Shown here in pieces: positions 1-6,556 of a stretch of DNA of 6,785 bases. The notes under the pieces were generated by a model, which was given only the letters and a program-made list of their open reading frames with translations, was not told where the DNA came from and did no database searches. Source of the stretch: an uncultured Nitrososphaerota archaeon (GTDB lineage Bacteria > Bacillota > Clostridia > Oscillospirales > Ruminococcaceae); contig CAKXAF010000031.1 in assembly GCA_934869045.1 (NCBI GenBank), positions 7,011 through 13,795 on the forward strand. Reading direction: 5' to 3'. The position numbers were made by a program, and so were the translations under genes. The first letter of the stretch is position 1. Each line of letters begins with the position of its first letter.

Positions 1-2
1 CC

Positions 3-71
3 CTTCTGGATGCGGCCATGATCTCCGCCAAAAGCGGCCGGGAGGAAGCGGTGGAGCGCGATCTGCCATGA
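3..71 (+). CDS. C-terminal fragment of an upstream gene, possibly a Gfo/Idh/MocA-family oxidoreductase
   Basis: An open frame runs in from the left edge and stops at TGA 69-71, giving 22 residues that end in EEAVERDLP. The segment AAMISAKSGREE resembles the C-terminal end of Gfo/Idh/MocA NAD(P)-dependent sugar or cyclitol oxidoreductases, where a phrase like 'SAxSGRxV' often closes the protein. That match is short and from memory, so the family call is weak. The frame ends only 49 bases before the activase start, on the same strand, and I see no convincing terminator or promoter between them, so it probably belongs to the same operon. If the family is right, it would suggest that a polyol- or sugar-like compound is handled by the neighbouring glycyl radical enzyme. 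It could equally be the tail of an unrelated protein. Confidence 0.4.
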   Translation, partial: LLDAAMISAKSGREEAVERDLP

Positions 72-108
72 AAAAAGCCGCAGCGGCGATTCTTTTCAAT
101 TTCTTTTT

Positions 109-116
109 GGAGGTGG
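109..116 (+). promoter_or_regulatory. Ribosome binding site of the activase gene
   Basis: GGAGGTGG lies just upstream of ATG 121, with 7 bases between GGAGG and the start codon. It is a near-consensus Shine-Dalgarno site and fixes the activase start. Confidence 0.85.
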
Positions 117-120
117 AATC

Positions 121-936
121 ATGAACGGAATCATCGCGGACATTCAGCGGGCCTCGGTCCACGATGGGCCCGGCCTGCGGACAACGGTATTCTGCAAGGG
201 CTGCCCCCTGCGCTGCCAGTGGTGCCACAATCCCGAGTGCATGGACCCAAAACCTCAGGTTCTGCGCTATCCGGAGCACTGCATCGGCTGCGGCCTGTGC
301 GAGAGCGGCTGTTTCTCCGGAGCGCAGGTGGTCTGCGGTCGGGAAATGACGGTAGGGGAGGTTTTGGCGGAAATCCTGCGGGACCGGCCCTACTACGGCG
401 CGGAGGGCGGAATGACTCTTTCGGGCGGGGAGCCGCTTTTCCAGGCGGATTTTTCCCGGGAACTTTTGGCGGCCTGCCGGGAGGAAGGGATCTCTACGGC
501 GGTAGAAACCTCCCTTTTCGCGCCCTGGGGGACAGCGGAGCCGGTCCTGCGTCAATGTGAGCTGGTCATGGCCGATTTAAAGGTCTGGGACGACAGCCTG
601 CACCAAAAGGTCACCGGCGTGTCCAACCGCAGGATCCTGGAGAATCTTCGCCGGCTGGACGGATTGGGGGTTCCCTTCGTTCTCCGTACCCCGGTCATTC
701 CCGGAGTCAACGCCGTGCCTGAAGAAATCGGAGCCATCGCGGGCTTTGCGGCGGGACTGGTCCATCTGAAATACTATGAACTGCTCCCCTATCACCCATT
801 GGGACTTCAAAAGGCGGCGGCCGTCGGGATGGAGGAGCCCCGGTTTGAAATTCCCTCCTCGGAAACCATGGAACAGCTGGCCCATGCTGCTGGACTTCCC
901 GTGCGCATTGCAGGAAAGGTTGTGACAATATGCTGA
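121..936 (+). CDS. Glycyl radical enzyme activase (radical SAM), single auxiliary Fe-S cluster type
   Basis: This 271-residue protein is a radical SAM enzyme of the pyruvate formate-lyase-activase family. Such enzymes use a [4Fe-4S] cluster and S-adenosylmethionine to abstract a hydrogen from the glycine of a partner GRE. The N-terminus carries the family phrase HDGPGLRTTVF (14-24). The cluster cysteines are C28-x3-C32-x2-C35 in GCPLRCQWCHNPE, and the SAM-binding stretch is MTLSGGEP (98-105). A ferredoxin-like insert has one motif, C54-x2-C57-x2-C60-x3-C64. Many GRE activases (glycerol dehydratase, hydroxyphenylacetate decarboxylase and benzylsuccinate synthase types) have two such motifs and are about 300 residues long, while PFL activase (246 residues) has none. 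This one is intermediate. C25, C40 and C72 are extra cysteines near the clusters. Near the C-terminus, YYELLPYHPLG (about 218-228) is also typical of the family. The gene overlaps the downstream GRE by 7 bases, so the GRE is almost certainly its substrate. Cytoplasmic; no signal peptide is seen. Confidence 0.93.
   Translation: MNGIIADIQRASVHDGPGLRTTVFCKGCPLRCQWCHNPECMDPKPQVLRYPEHCIGCGLCESGCFSGAQVVCGREMTVGEVLAEILRDRPYYGAEGGMTLSGGEPLFQADFSRELLAACREEGISTAVETSLFAPWGTAEPVLRQCELVMADLKVWDDSLHQKVTGVSNRRILENLRRLDGLGVPFVLRTPVIPGVNAVPEEIGAIAGFAAGLVHLKYYELLPYHPLGLQKAAAVGMEEPRFEIPSSETMEQLAHAAGLPVRIAGKVVTIC
912..919 (+). promoter_or_regulatory. Ribosome binding site of the GRE gene, inside the activase gene
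   Basis: AGGAAAGG lies within the last codons of the activase gene, 10 bases before ATG 930. It supports the GRE start that overlaps the activase stop (TGA 934-936) and suggests translational coupling. Confidence 0.65.
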
Positions 937-3074
937 CAGATACGGACCGTCTCCGGCTTCTCCGGGAAAAGAAAATCGCACACACCCTGGCCAAGCGAGA
1001 GCAACAGGGTTATATGAATGCCGACGATTACGGCACAGTCCCCTTCCCGCCGGACTATTCCTTTACGCCCATCCCCAACAGTCCGAACGGCGGTTTTTAT
1101 GGCTATCAGGGGATGGCGGACAATTTCTGCGCCCTTCTGGACCAGCACCCGGTTTATGTGGATCCGCTGGAGCGGCTTTGCTGCCGCTGGCGGGATATGC
1201 TGGCCAACTACCGGCGGGACAGCCGCTGGGATGATCTGCGCTTTCCATACGATTCCTTAAAGCCGGAGCAGGAACGGTACAACATCACCTCCGGCATTGA
1301 CAATGACGCCCATCTTGCGTGCGATTACCGCATTGGACTTGGGCTGGGCTTCGGCGGACTGCTGAAAAAGGTCCGGCGGTACCGGGATCAAAATGGCGAT
1401 CCCCACGGCTTTTACCAGGCGGAAGAACGGGTCCTCCTTTCCATCATGGGCTTTATCCGGCGGCACATAGCGGAAATCCGGCGGCTGCTGGAGACCGAGG
1501 ATCGTCCGGAGCTGCAGAAGAGCCTCCAACAAATGCTGGAGGCCAACGAAGCAGTCCTTTCGGAGCCGCCCAAGACCTTCTGGCAGGCCTGCCAGTGGGT
1601 GGCCTACTTTAACTGCGTATCCCGTATCTATACCCGGGACGGGGCCGGATTCCAGCTGGATCAGCTTCTCCTGCCCTATTACAAGCAGGATCTCGCAGCC
1701 GGCATTTTGGACCAAGACACCGCCCGCTTCCTGATCGCCAATCTTTTGCTCATCGACCCCCACTACTATCAGATTTCCGGCATAGACGAAAAGGGCCGCG
1801 ATATCACGACCCCTTTTTCTTACCTGATCCTGGAGGCAGCCCATTCCCTGAATATCGCCGTCAATCTGACGGTACGGGTCCACCCTGACTGCGACCCAGC
1901 ATTTTTCCGCAAAGCAGTGGAATACCTTTTTGAGGATCGGAACGGCTGGCCCCGTTTCTGCGGGGATCTTCCACTGTCCAGGGGATACATGAAAAACGGC
2001 TTCGACGAAGCTACTGCTCGCAGCCGTATTGCAGTGGGCTGCCACTGGATGTGCGTTCCCGGCAGGGAATGCCCCATGAACGACACTGTGAAGATCAACA
2101 TTGCCAAGGTGCTGGAAGTGGCGCTTCTGGAGATGAAGACGACGCCGGTTCCCTCCTGTGAGGAGCTGTTCCGCCGGTTTTCCGCCCACCTGAAGCGGGC
2201 TGTAGAGGTCACAGCCGCCGGGATCGACCTTCATTTGGACCATCAATGGGAGGTCACACCCGAGCTGGTCATGAACCTGATGATGTACAACACCTTGGAG
2301 CAGGGAAAGGATATTACCCAGTGCGCCGATCTGTTCACGGTTGGGGTGGACGGCGCAGGGCTGGCAGTGGCCGCGGATTCCTTTGGCGCCATGGAGCAGC
2401 GTATTGAAAAAGAAGGACGCCTGACCTGGCCGGCGCTTTTCTCCGCACTGGAGCAGGATTTTGCCGGCGCCGCCGGGGAACGCATCCGCCTCATGCTCTC
2501 GTCCTCCAACCGGTATTGTCAGGGCGGAAGTCTCTCCGACGGCTGGGCCCGGCGCATCACGCAGGTGTTCACAGATCTGGTCAAGGCCCAGCCCATGCCC
2601 GGAAAACGCCAGCTTATCCCGGGATGGTTTTCCTGGTCGAAAACCATCGAATACGGCTCTGTTGTCGGCGCAATGCCCAATGGCCGGAAGGCAGGCGCGC
2701 CCATCTCCCACGGCGCGAACCCCAATCCCGGCTTTCGCCGGGATGGAGCGGTCACAGCCATGTCCACCGGAATTGCGGAGATCCAGCCCGGCTACGGAAA
2801 CACCGCTCCCCTTCAGTTGGAGTTTGATCCTCAGATTTCCAGGGAGGATGGAGGCATCCAACGGGTAATGGAGCTTATCCGCACGCACTTTGAACTGGGC
2901 GGGACGCTGATCAATATCAACGTTCTGGATGGAAAAAAGTTGCTGGCCGCCCACAAAAGCCCCGATCTCTATCCCGATCTGGTTGTCCGGGTAACCGGCT
3001 TCACAGCCTACTTTGCCACACTTTCCCCGGAGTTCCGCCAATTGGTCGTGGATCGGTTTTTAAACGGCTTTTGA
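930..3074 (+). CDS. Glycyl radical enzyme (PFL-like), unassigned subfamily with a GCHWMC cysteine loop
   Basis: This 714-residue protein is a glycyl radical enzyme, expected to act anaerobically in the cytoplasm. The radical loop is RVTGF near the C-terminus with Gly690 as the predicted radical site, followed by FATLSPEFRQLVVDRF, as in the Gly-radical domain. The PFL-like barrel is seen in IDNDAHLACDY (123-133), DGAGLAVAADSF (474-485) and PNGRKAGAPISHG (583-595), which resembles the PDGRxAGxPL region of GREs. The thiyl-radical cysteine is most likely Cys371 in GCHWMCVPGRECPMND (370-385). Well-studied GRE lyases and dehydratases have Glu two residues after this Cys (GCVEP); here it is Trp373, and Cys375 and Cys381 lie nearby. 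PFL itself uses adjacent cysteines (C418-C419), which this is not. The protein is shorter than most GREs (roughly 760-850 residues), mainly before the Cys loop. I recall similar sequences annotated only as 'pyruvate formate lyase family protein', so no substrate is assigned. It is probably not a pyruvate formate-lyase or a classical glycerol, choline or hydroxyproline enzyme. Confidence 0.92.
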   Translation: MLTDTDRLRLLREKKIAHTLAKREQQGYMNADDYGTVPFPPDYSFTPIPNSPNGGFYGYQGMADNFCALLDQHPVYVDPLERLCCRWRDMLANYRRDSRWDDLRFPYDSLKPEQERYNITSGIDNDAHLACDYRIGLGLGFGGLLKKVRRYRDQNGDPHGFYQAEERVLLSIMGFIRRHIAEIRRLLETEDRPELQKSLQQMLEANEAVLSEPPKTFWQACQWVAYFNCVSRIYTRDGAGFQLDQLLLPYYKQDLAAGILDQDTARFLIANLLLIDPHYYQISGIDEKGRDITTPFSYLILEAAHSLNIAVNLTVRVHPDCDPAFFRKAVEYLFEDRNGWPRFCGDLPLSRGYMKNGFDEATARSRIAVGCHWMCVPGRECPMNDTVKINIAKVLEVALLEMKTTPVPSCEELFRRFSAHLKRAVEVTAAGIDLHLDHQWEVTPELVMNLMMYNTLEQGKDITQCADLFTVGVDGAGLAVAADSFGAMEQRIEKEGRLTWPALFSALEQDFAGAAGERIRLMLSSSNRYCQGGSLSDGWARRITQVFTDLVKAQPMPGKRQLIPGWFSWSKTIEYGSVVGAMPNGRKAGAPISHGANPNPGFRRDGAVTAMSTGIAEIQPGYGNTAPLQLEFDPQISREDGGIQRVMELIRTHFELGGTLININVLDGKKLLAAHKSPDLYPDLVVRVTGFTAYFATLSPEFRQLVVDRFLNGF

Positions 3075-3177
3075 TCCTGTTTGCGATTCCAATAAGAGAA
3101 GGCTTTCCTTTTCCAATTGTTCATTTTATAGGAATATGGCAGCCGGCCGTCTGGGAAGAGGTTTTGTGTATTGCCGA

Positions 3178-3209
3178 AGAAACCCGCTGGCTGAAGCCAG
3201 CGGGTTTCT
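3178..3209. terminator. Bidirectional intrinsic terminator hairpin
   Basis: A perfect 14-bp inverted repeat, AGAAACCCGCTGGC (3178-3191) against GCCAGCGGGTTTCT (3196-3209), encloses the 4-base loop TGAA. The stem has a GC-rich core with A-rich and T-rich ends, so it reads as a hairpin followed by a short T-run on either strand. It sits between two converging operons, as expected for a shared terminator. The T-tract is short (TTTCT), so its efficiency is uncertain, but the structure and position are clear. Confidence 0.8.
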
Positions 3210-3215
3210 GTGCTT

Positions 3216-3241
3216 GATCAGAAAGGGGCAAGCCCCTGATC
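3216..3241 (-). terminator. Weak second hairpin downstream of etfA
   Basis: GGGGC (3225-3229) can pair with GCCCC (3232-3236), and GATCA (3216-3220) with TGATC (3237-3241), leaving a bulge at 3221-3224 and a very tight loop. On the minus strand the inner stem is followed by TTTCT. It lies 17 bases beyond the etfA stop, so it could be a first, leaky terminator for the Etf operon. The tight loop and the bulge make this uncertain. Confidence 0.35.
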
Positions 3242-3257
3242 CTTGCCGGAACAAAAC

Positions 3258-4262
3258 TCATCCCTGAAGTTTGCGGATCTCCGCGGTGAGAGCGGGAACC
3301 ACATCGAAGAGATTGCCCACGATGCCGTAATCGGCCACTCCGAAGATGGGTGCGTCGGCATCCTTATTGATGGCCACCACACAGCCCGAAGCGCTCATGC
3401 CCGCCAGATGCTGGATAGCGCCGGAAATGCCGCAGGCAATGTAGAGCTTGGGGCCGACGTTTTTGCCGGTCTGTCCAACCTGATGAGAATGGCTGATCCA
3501 CCCCGCATCCACCGCCGCCCGCGAACAGGCCAGCGTCGCTCCCAGAGCGTCGCAAAGCTCCTGGAGGACCTTGAAACCCTCGGCGGAGCCAACGCCGCGG
3601 CCTCCGGCGACGATGATCTCGGCCTCCTCCAGGTTCACCAGCTCGCCGGCCGCCTCCCGGATCGTCTCCAGCACCCGGGTGCGGATTTCTCCGGCGGGGA
3701 AACGGAAGTCCTCCCGGATGATTTCCGCCTTTTTACCGGTGACAGGGGGCTTTTTAAAGACACCGGGCCGCACCGTTCCCATCTGAGGCCGGTTGTTGGG
3801 GCAAAGGATCACTGCCATCAGATTTCCGCCGAAGGCGGGGCGGGTCCAGCAGACGCAGCCGCTCTCCGCGTCCACGTCCAGGTTGGTGCAGTCTGCGGTG
3901 AGGCCGGTATTCAGCCGGCAGGACACCCGTGGACCCAGGTCCCGGCCGTTGGGAGTAGCGCCGATGAGGATGCTGGTGGGCGCATATTTTTCCAGCAGCG
4001 CCGTCAGGGCCGCCGCATAAGCGTCGGTGGAATACTCCCGGAACTCCGGGCCGTCCACCACGATCACGCTATCCGCCCCGTGGACCGCCGCTTCTTCGGC
4101 GGCCTTCTCCACACCGCAGCCGACTACCAGCGCCACCAGCGCGCCTCCCTGTTTGTCGGCCAGTTCCCGGCCCGGAGTGAGCAACTCGATTCCTACATTT
4201 TTTGCGGAGCCGTCCTCGCGGGTTTCCACAAAGACCCAGAGATCTCTCGTTTTTGCTTCCAT
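3258..4262 (-). CDS. etfA: Electron transfer flavoprotein alpha subunit (EtfA / LctC-like)
   Basis: This 334-residue protein is the FAD-binding alpha subunit of an electron transfer flavoprotein. The N-terminal Rossmann-like half includes GATPNGRDLGPR (101-112). The C-terminal FAD domain is well conserved: AGGRGVG (219-225), SR (247-248), QVGQTGKNVGPKLYIACG (261-278), GAIQHLAGM (281-289) and INKDADAPIFGVADYGIVGN (298-317). The length is normal for a plain EtfA. It has no N-terminal ferredoxin-like cysteine motif, unlike LctC of the Acetobacterium woodii lactate dehydrogenase complex as I recall it. It follows etfB by 13 bases and is the last gene of the operon before the terminator. The pair should accept electrons from the dehydrogenase encoded upstream. 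Whether it bifurcates or simply passes electrons on cannot be settled from this subunit alone. Confidence 0.96.
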   Translation of the reverse strand: MEAKTRDLWVFVETREDGSAKNVGIELLTPGRELADKQGGALVALVVGCGVEKAAEEAAVHGADSVIVVDGPEFREYSTDAYAAALTALLEKYAPTSILIGATPNGRDLGPRVSCRLNTGLTADCTNLDVDAESGCVCWTRPAFGGNLMAVILCPNNRPQMGTVRPGVFKKPPVTGKKAEIIREDFRFPAGEIRTRVLETIREAAGELVNLEEAEIIVAGGRGVGSAEGFKVLQELCDALGATLACSRAAVDAGWISHSHQVGQTGKNVGPKLYIACGISGAIQHLAGMSASGCVVAINKDADAPIFGVADYGIVGNLFDVVPALTAEIRKLQG

Positions 4263-4267
4263 CGCGG

Positions 4268-4277
4268 CTCCTCCTTT
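4268..4277 (-). promoter_or_regulatory. Ribosome binding site of etfA
   Basis: On the minus strand AAAGGAGGAG precedes ATG 4262, with 7 bases between GGAGG and the start. It overlaps the etfB stop codon (4276-4278), consistent with coupled translation. Confidence 0.85.
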
Positions 4278-5082
4278 ATATTACGTGGGCGCTGCTCAGC
4301 GTCTCAGCCAGTTTTTCTGCAGCCTTTTCCGCTGTCTCTCCGCGGATGATAACTCCCGATTGCTTGCGGGGAGGTACAAAGGTGCGCTTCACTTTGGTGG
4401 GCGAGCCCTTGAGTCCAGAGCGCGTCAAATCGATGTCCGGGATATCCGCGGCTCCCAGGTGGGGGATTTCTGCGCTGCGGGCGGCGGCTCTCCGGCGGAA
4501 GCTAGGGAAGCGAAGATCGAAGGCGGGCTTGGTGAAGGTGACCAGGCAGGGACAACGGATCTCCACCAACTGCTTTCCCTCTTCGGTTTCCCGAAGGATC
4601 TGAAGGCTTCCGGCGGTGGCTTCCTGAACCTTCAGGGCATAGGTGACCTGAGGGAGCCCCAGATGCTCGGCAATTTCCGGGCCGACCTGGGCGGTGTCCC
4701 CGTCGATGGCCTGCTTGCCGCAGAAAACCATGTCAAAGGCCCCGTCCAGTTCCTCCAGCCGCCGGATGGCCGAGGCGAGGATATAGCTGGTGGCCAGGGT
4801 GTCGGAGCCGCCGAAGGCCCGGTCGGTGAGCAGGTACGCCTTGTCAGCAGCAGTAGACAGGCACTCCCGCAGGGCGGCCTCCGCCTGGGGCGGACCCATA
4901 GTAAGCACCGTCAGATGGGTATCGGGGGTTCGGTCCTTGATGCGGGCGGCTGCTTCCAGGGCGTAACCGTCGTAGGGATTGAGCACACTGGGAACTCCCT
5001 CGCGGATCAGGGTGTTGGTCACAGGATCGATTTTGATTTCCGTGGTGTCCGGGACCTGTTTGATGCAGATCAAGATTCTCAT
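4276..5082 (-). CDS. etfB: Electron transfer flavoprotein beta subunit (EtfB / LctB-like)
   Basis: This 268-residue protein is the beta subunit of an electron transfer flavoprotein, partner of the EtfA encoded next. It starts MRILICIKQVPDT, a typical EtfB opening. It carries the nucleotide-binding signature CGKQAIDGDTAQVGPE (121-136) and the conserved SGLKGSPTKV stretch (222-231). The AIDGDTAQVGP form of the signature resembles the EtfB proteins of clostridial and Acidaminococcus-type complexes that bind FAD instead of AMP in this subunit and bifurcate electrons; that reading is from family memory. The gene overlaps the dehydrogenase gene by 4 bases (ATGA), so they are almost certainly co-translated. 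The likely job is to take electrons from the GlcD-type enzyme, or to couple NADH and ferredoxin with hydroxyacid oxidation. Confidence 0.96.
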   Translation of the reverse strand: MRILICIKQVPDTTEIKIDPVTNTLIREGVPSVLNPYDGYALEAAARIKDRTPDTHLTVLTMGPPQAEAALRECLSTAADKAYLLTDRAFGGSDTLATSYILASAIRRLEELDGAFDMVFCGKQAIDGDTAQVGPEIAEHLGLPQVTYALKVQEATAGSLQILRETEEGKQLVEIRCPCLVTFTKPAFDLRFPSFRRRAAARSAEIPHLGAADIPDIDLTRSGLKGSPTKVKRTFVPPRKQSGVIIRGETAEKAAEKLAETLSSAHVI

Positions 5083-6515
5083 AAGGCTCCTCCTTCTGTG
5101 CTGAAGCAGACTTTTCCGGGGTTCAGGATCAGTTTTGGGTCAAAGACCCGCTTGATTCCCTGCATCAAGGCGATGTTGGCGGGACCTGCCGCTTCCGCCA
5201 GGTATTTGACCTTGCCCATGCCGATGCCGTGCTCGCCAGAAATCTGTCCGCCCAGTTCCATAGCCTTGGCGTAGACCCGGCCCATGAACCCGTCCACCTG
5301 ATGGAGGAAGTCCTCCCGTTCCATGTCGTTGGAGCAGGCGTAAATGTGCAGGTTGCCGTCCCCGGCATGGCCAAAATACTGAACGCGGAAGTCGTAATCC
5401 CGGGCCAGCTCATCGACGAAAACCACATAGTCGGGAATTTTAGGTACCGGTACCACCACGTCGCACTCGTCCAGGAGTCTGGTCTGCTCTTCGATGCCCT
5501 CCAGGAAGGAGGATCGGGCTGCCCAGGCTGATTTGAGCCGGGGCGGCGTATCGGCCACCAGTACGTCCAGAGCGCCCTCCGTCAACAGCATTTCAGCGGC
5601 CCGGGTGATCACCGGCTCCAGTTCGTCGGCACTGTCCCCGTCAAAGGTGATCAGCAGATATGCGCCAACGGCAGTTCCTTCCACCTGTCGGGGGAAGACC
5701 TGTTTACCCAGATACTCCTCGGAGGAAACCAGGATTTCCTTTTCAAAAAATTCGATGGCCTGGGGGTCGAAGTGGTTCATTTTGAACTTTGGCACTGTGG
5801 AGATGCACGCTGCCAAACCGGCAAAAGGAGCGATGAGGCTTACCGTAGCTTTGGGGGCGGGGATCAGTTTCAGGGTTAGCTCGGTGATGACGCCCAAGGT
5901 GCCCTCTGAGCCGATCATCAGGTTCAAAAGGCTATAGCCGGAGCTGGTTTTGGACACCGTGGCTCCAAAGCGGGTGATTTCCCCATTGGGGAGGACGACG
6001 GTCATGGCCTTGACGTAATCCCGGGTGGCGCCGTATTTGACCCCTCGCATTCCGCTGGCGTTGGTGGCCACATTTCCGCCCAGAGTCGCCATTTTTTCCC
6101 CCGGATCCGGGGGATACAGGCAGCCGTGGGCCAGCGCATCCTCCGCCAGCTGCTGGAGCAGGACGCCGGGCTGGACGGTAACGGCAAAGTTTTCCAGGTC
6201 GTAGGAGAGAATCCGGTTCATCTTGGCGGTACAAATGACTACGCCGCCGCAGATGGGCGTACAGCCGCCCACCAGGCCGGTCCCGGCTCCCCGGGTGGTT
6301 ACCGGGATGTTATGCTCATAACAGATCTTCAGGATGCCCGACACCTCCTCGGTGGTAAGGACATCGATGGAAACCTCTGGCATCCGGATGCCGTAGATGG
6401 GCATCTCGTCCCGGGCGTAGTCCGGGTTGACTCCGCTGCCTGTGATGACCCGGCCGGGAACGATCTTGGAAAGCTCCTCAATAATTGCGGGGGTTATGGG
6501 ATTGTAATTTGCCAT
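5079..6515 (-). CDS. FAD-linked 2-hydroxyacid dehydrogenase, GlcD/LctD type (probable Etf-dependent lactate dehydrogenase)
   Basis: This 478-residue protein belongs to the GlcD/D-lactate dehydrogenase family, which oxidises 2-hydroxyacids to 2-oxoacids. The N-terminal FAD-binding (PCMH) domain shows RGAGTGLVGG (75-84), TLGGNVATNASG (144-155), GATRDYV (162-168) and SEGTLGVITE (203-212). The C-terminal FAD-linked oxidase domain shows GHAGDGNLHIY (382-392), SGEHGIG (426-432) and the closing NPGK (465-468). No iron-sulfur (GlcF-like) partner or membrane segment is present. The following etfB and etfA genes are the evident electron acceptors, as in the LctBCD lactate dehydrogenase of Acetobacterium woodii. 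The upstream larA-like gene supports lactate as substrate, but glycolate, 2-hydroxyglutarate or another 2-hydroxyacid cannot be excluded. The start is supported by a Shine-Dalgarno site upstream, 41 bases separate it from the larA-like stop, and its stop overlaps the etfB start. Confidence 0.93.
   Translation of the reverse strand: MANYNPITPAIIEELSKIVPGRVITGSGVNPDYARDEMPIYGIRMPEVSIDVLTTEEVSGILKICYEHNIPVTTRGAGTGLVGGCTPICGGVVICTAKMNRILSYDLENFAVTVQPGVLLQQLAEDALAHGCLYPPDPGEKMATLGGNVATNASGMRGVKYGATRDYVKAMTVVLPNGEITRFGATVSKTSSGYSLLNLMIGSEGTLGVITELTLKLIPAPKATVSLIAPFAGLAACISTVPKFKMNHFDPQAIEFFEKEILVSSEEYLGKQVFPRQVEGTAVGAYLLITFDGDSADELEPVITRAAEMLLTEGALDVLVADTPPRLKSAWAARSSFLEGIEEQTRLLDECDVVVPVPKIPDYVVFVDELARDYDFRVQYFGHAGDGNLHIYACSNDMEREDFLHQVDGFMGRVYAKAMELGGQISGEHGIGMGKVKYLAEAAGPANIALMQGIKRVFDPKLILNPGKVCFSTEGGAL
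5087..5095 (-). promoter_or_regulatory. Ribosome binding site of etfB, inside the dehydrogenase gene
   Basis: On the minus strand AAGGAGGAG lies 6 bases (counted from GGAGG) before ATG 5082, within the last codons of the dehydrogenase gene. It fixes the etfB start and the ATGA overlap. Confidence 0.85.
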
Positions 6516-6525
6516 GTCTGCGCGT

Positions 6526-6535
6526 GCCTCCTTTT
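6526..6535 (-). promoter_or_regulatory. Ribosome binding site of the GlcD-type dehydrogenase
   Basis: On the minus strand AAAAGGAGGC lies upstream of ATG 6515. The 11-base gap from GGAGG to the start is slightly long, but no better in-frame start is nearby. Confidence 0.75.
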
Positions 6536-6556
6536 ATGATAAAAAATGAATGCTCC

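Larger units (their letters stand above)
3075..3257. other. Intergenic region between convergent operons
   Basis: These 183 bases separate the GRE stop from the etfA stop (etfA reads from the other strand). The first 100 bases are AT-richer than the surrounding genes and I see no convincing ORF, promoter or RNA gene there. The rest holds the strong hairpin at 3178-3209 and a weaker one at 3216-3241. Confidence 0.8.

Noticed and set aside
71..110. GCCGC-A-GCGGC palindrome followed by T-rich sequence, as a terminator before the activase
   Set aside because: The stem has a one-base spacer, so only about 3 pairs can form in a real hairpin, and the T-run is distant and interrupted. I read the gap as an operon spacer.
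1257..3041. A 594-codon open frame on the minus strand opposite the GRE gene
   Set aside because: It lies wholly antisense to a gene with clear GRE motifs and shows no recognisable domain. It is a by-product of GC-biased codon use in the real gene.
930..3074. Annotating the GRE as pyruvate formate-lyase (pflB)
   Set aside because: It lacks the adjacent Cys-Cys pair of PFL, the radical loop is RVTGF instead of RVSGY, and the length and Cys loop differ.
3243..4349. A 368-codon plus-strand frame opposite etfA
   Set aside because: It is antisense to a well-conserved EtfA and its translation resembles no family I know. It also runs out of the intergenic gap without a good ribosome binding site.
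4027..5274. A 415-codon plus-strand frame across etfA, etfB and the dehydrogenase
   Set aside because: It crosses three real minus-strand genes, has no family features and is composed of low-complexity Gly/Ala/Ser/Arg-rich sequence typical of shadow frames.
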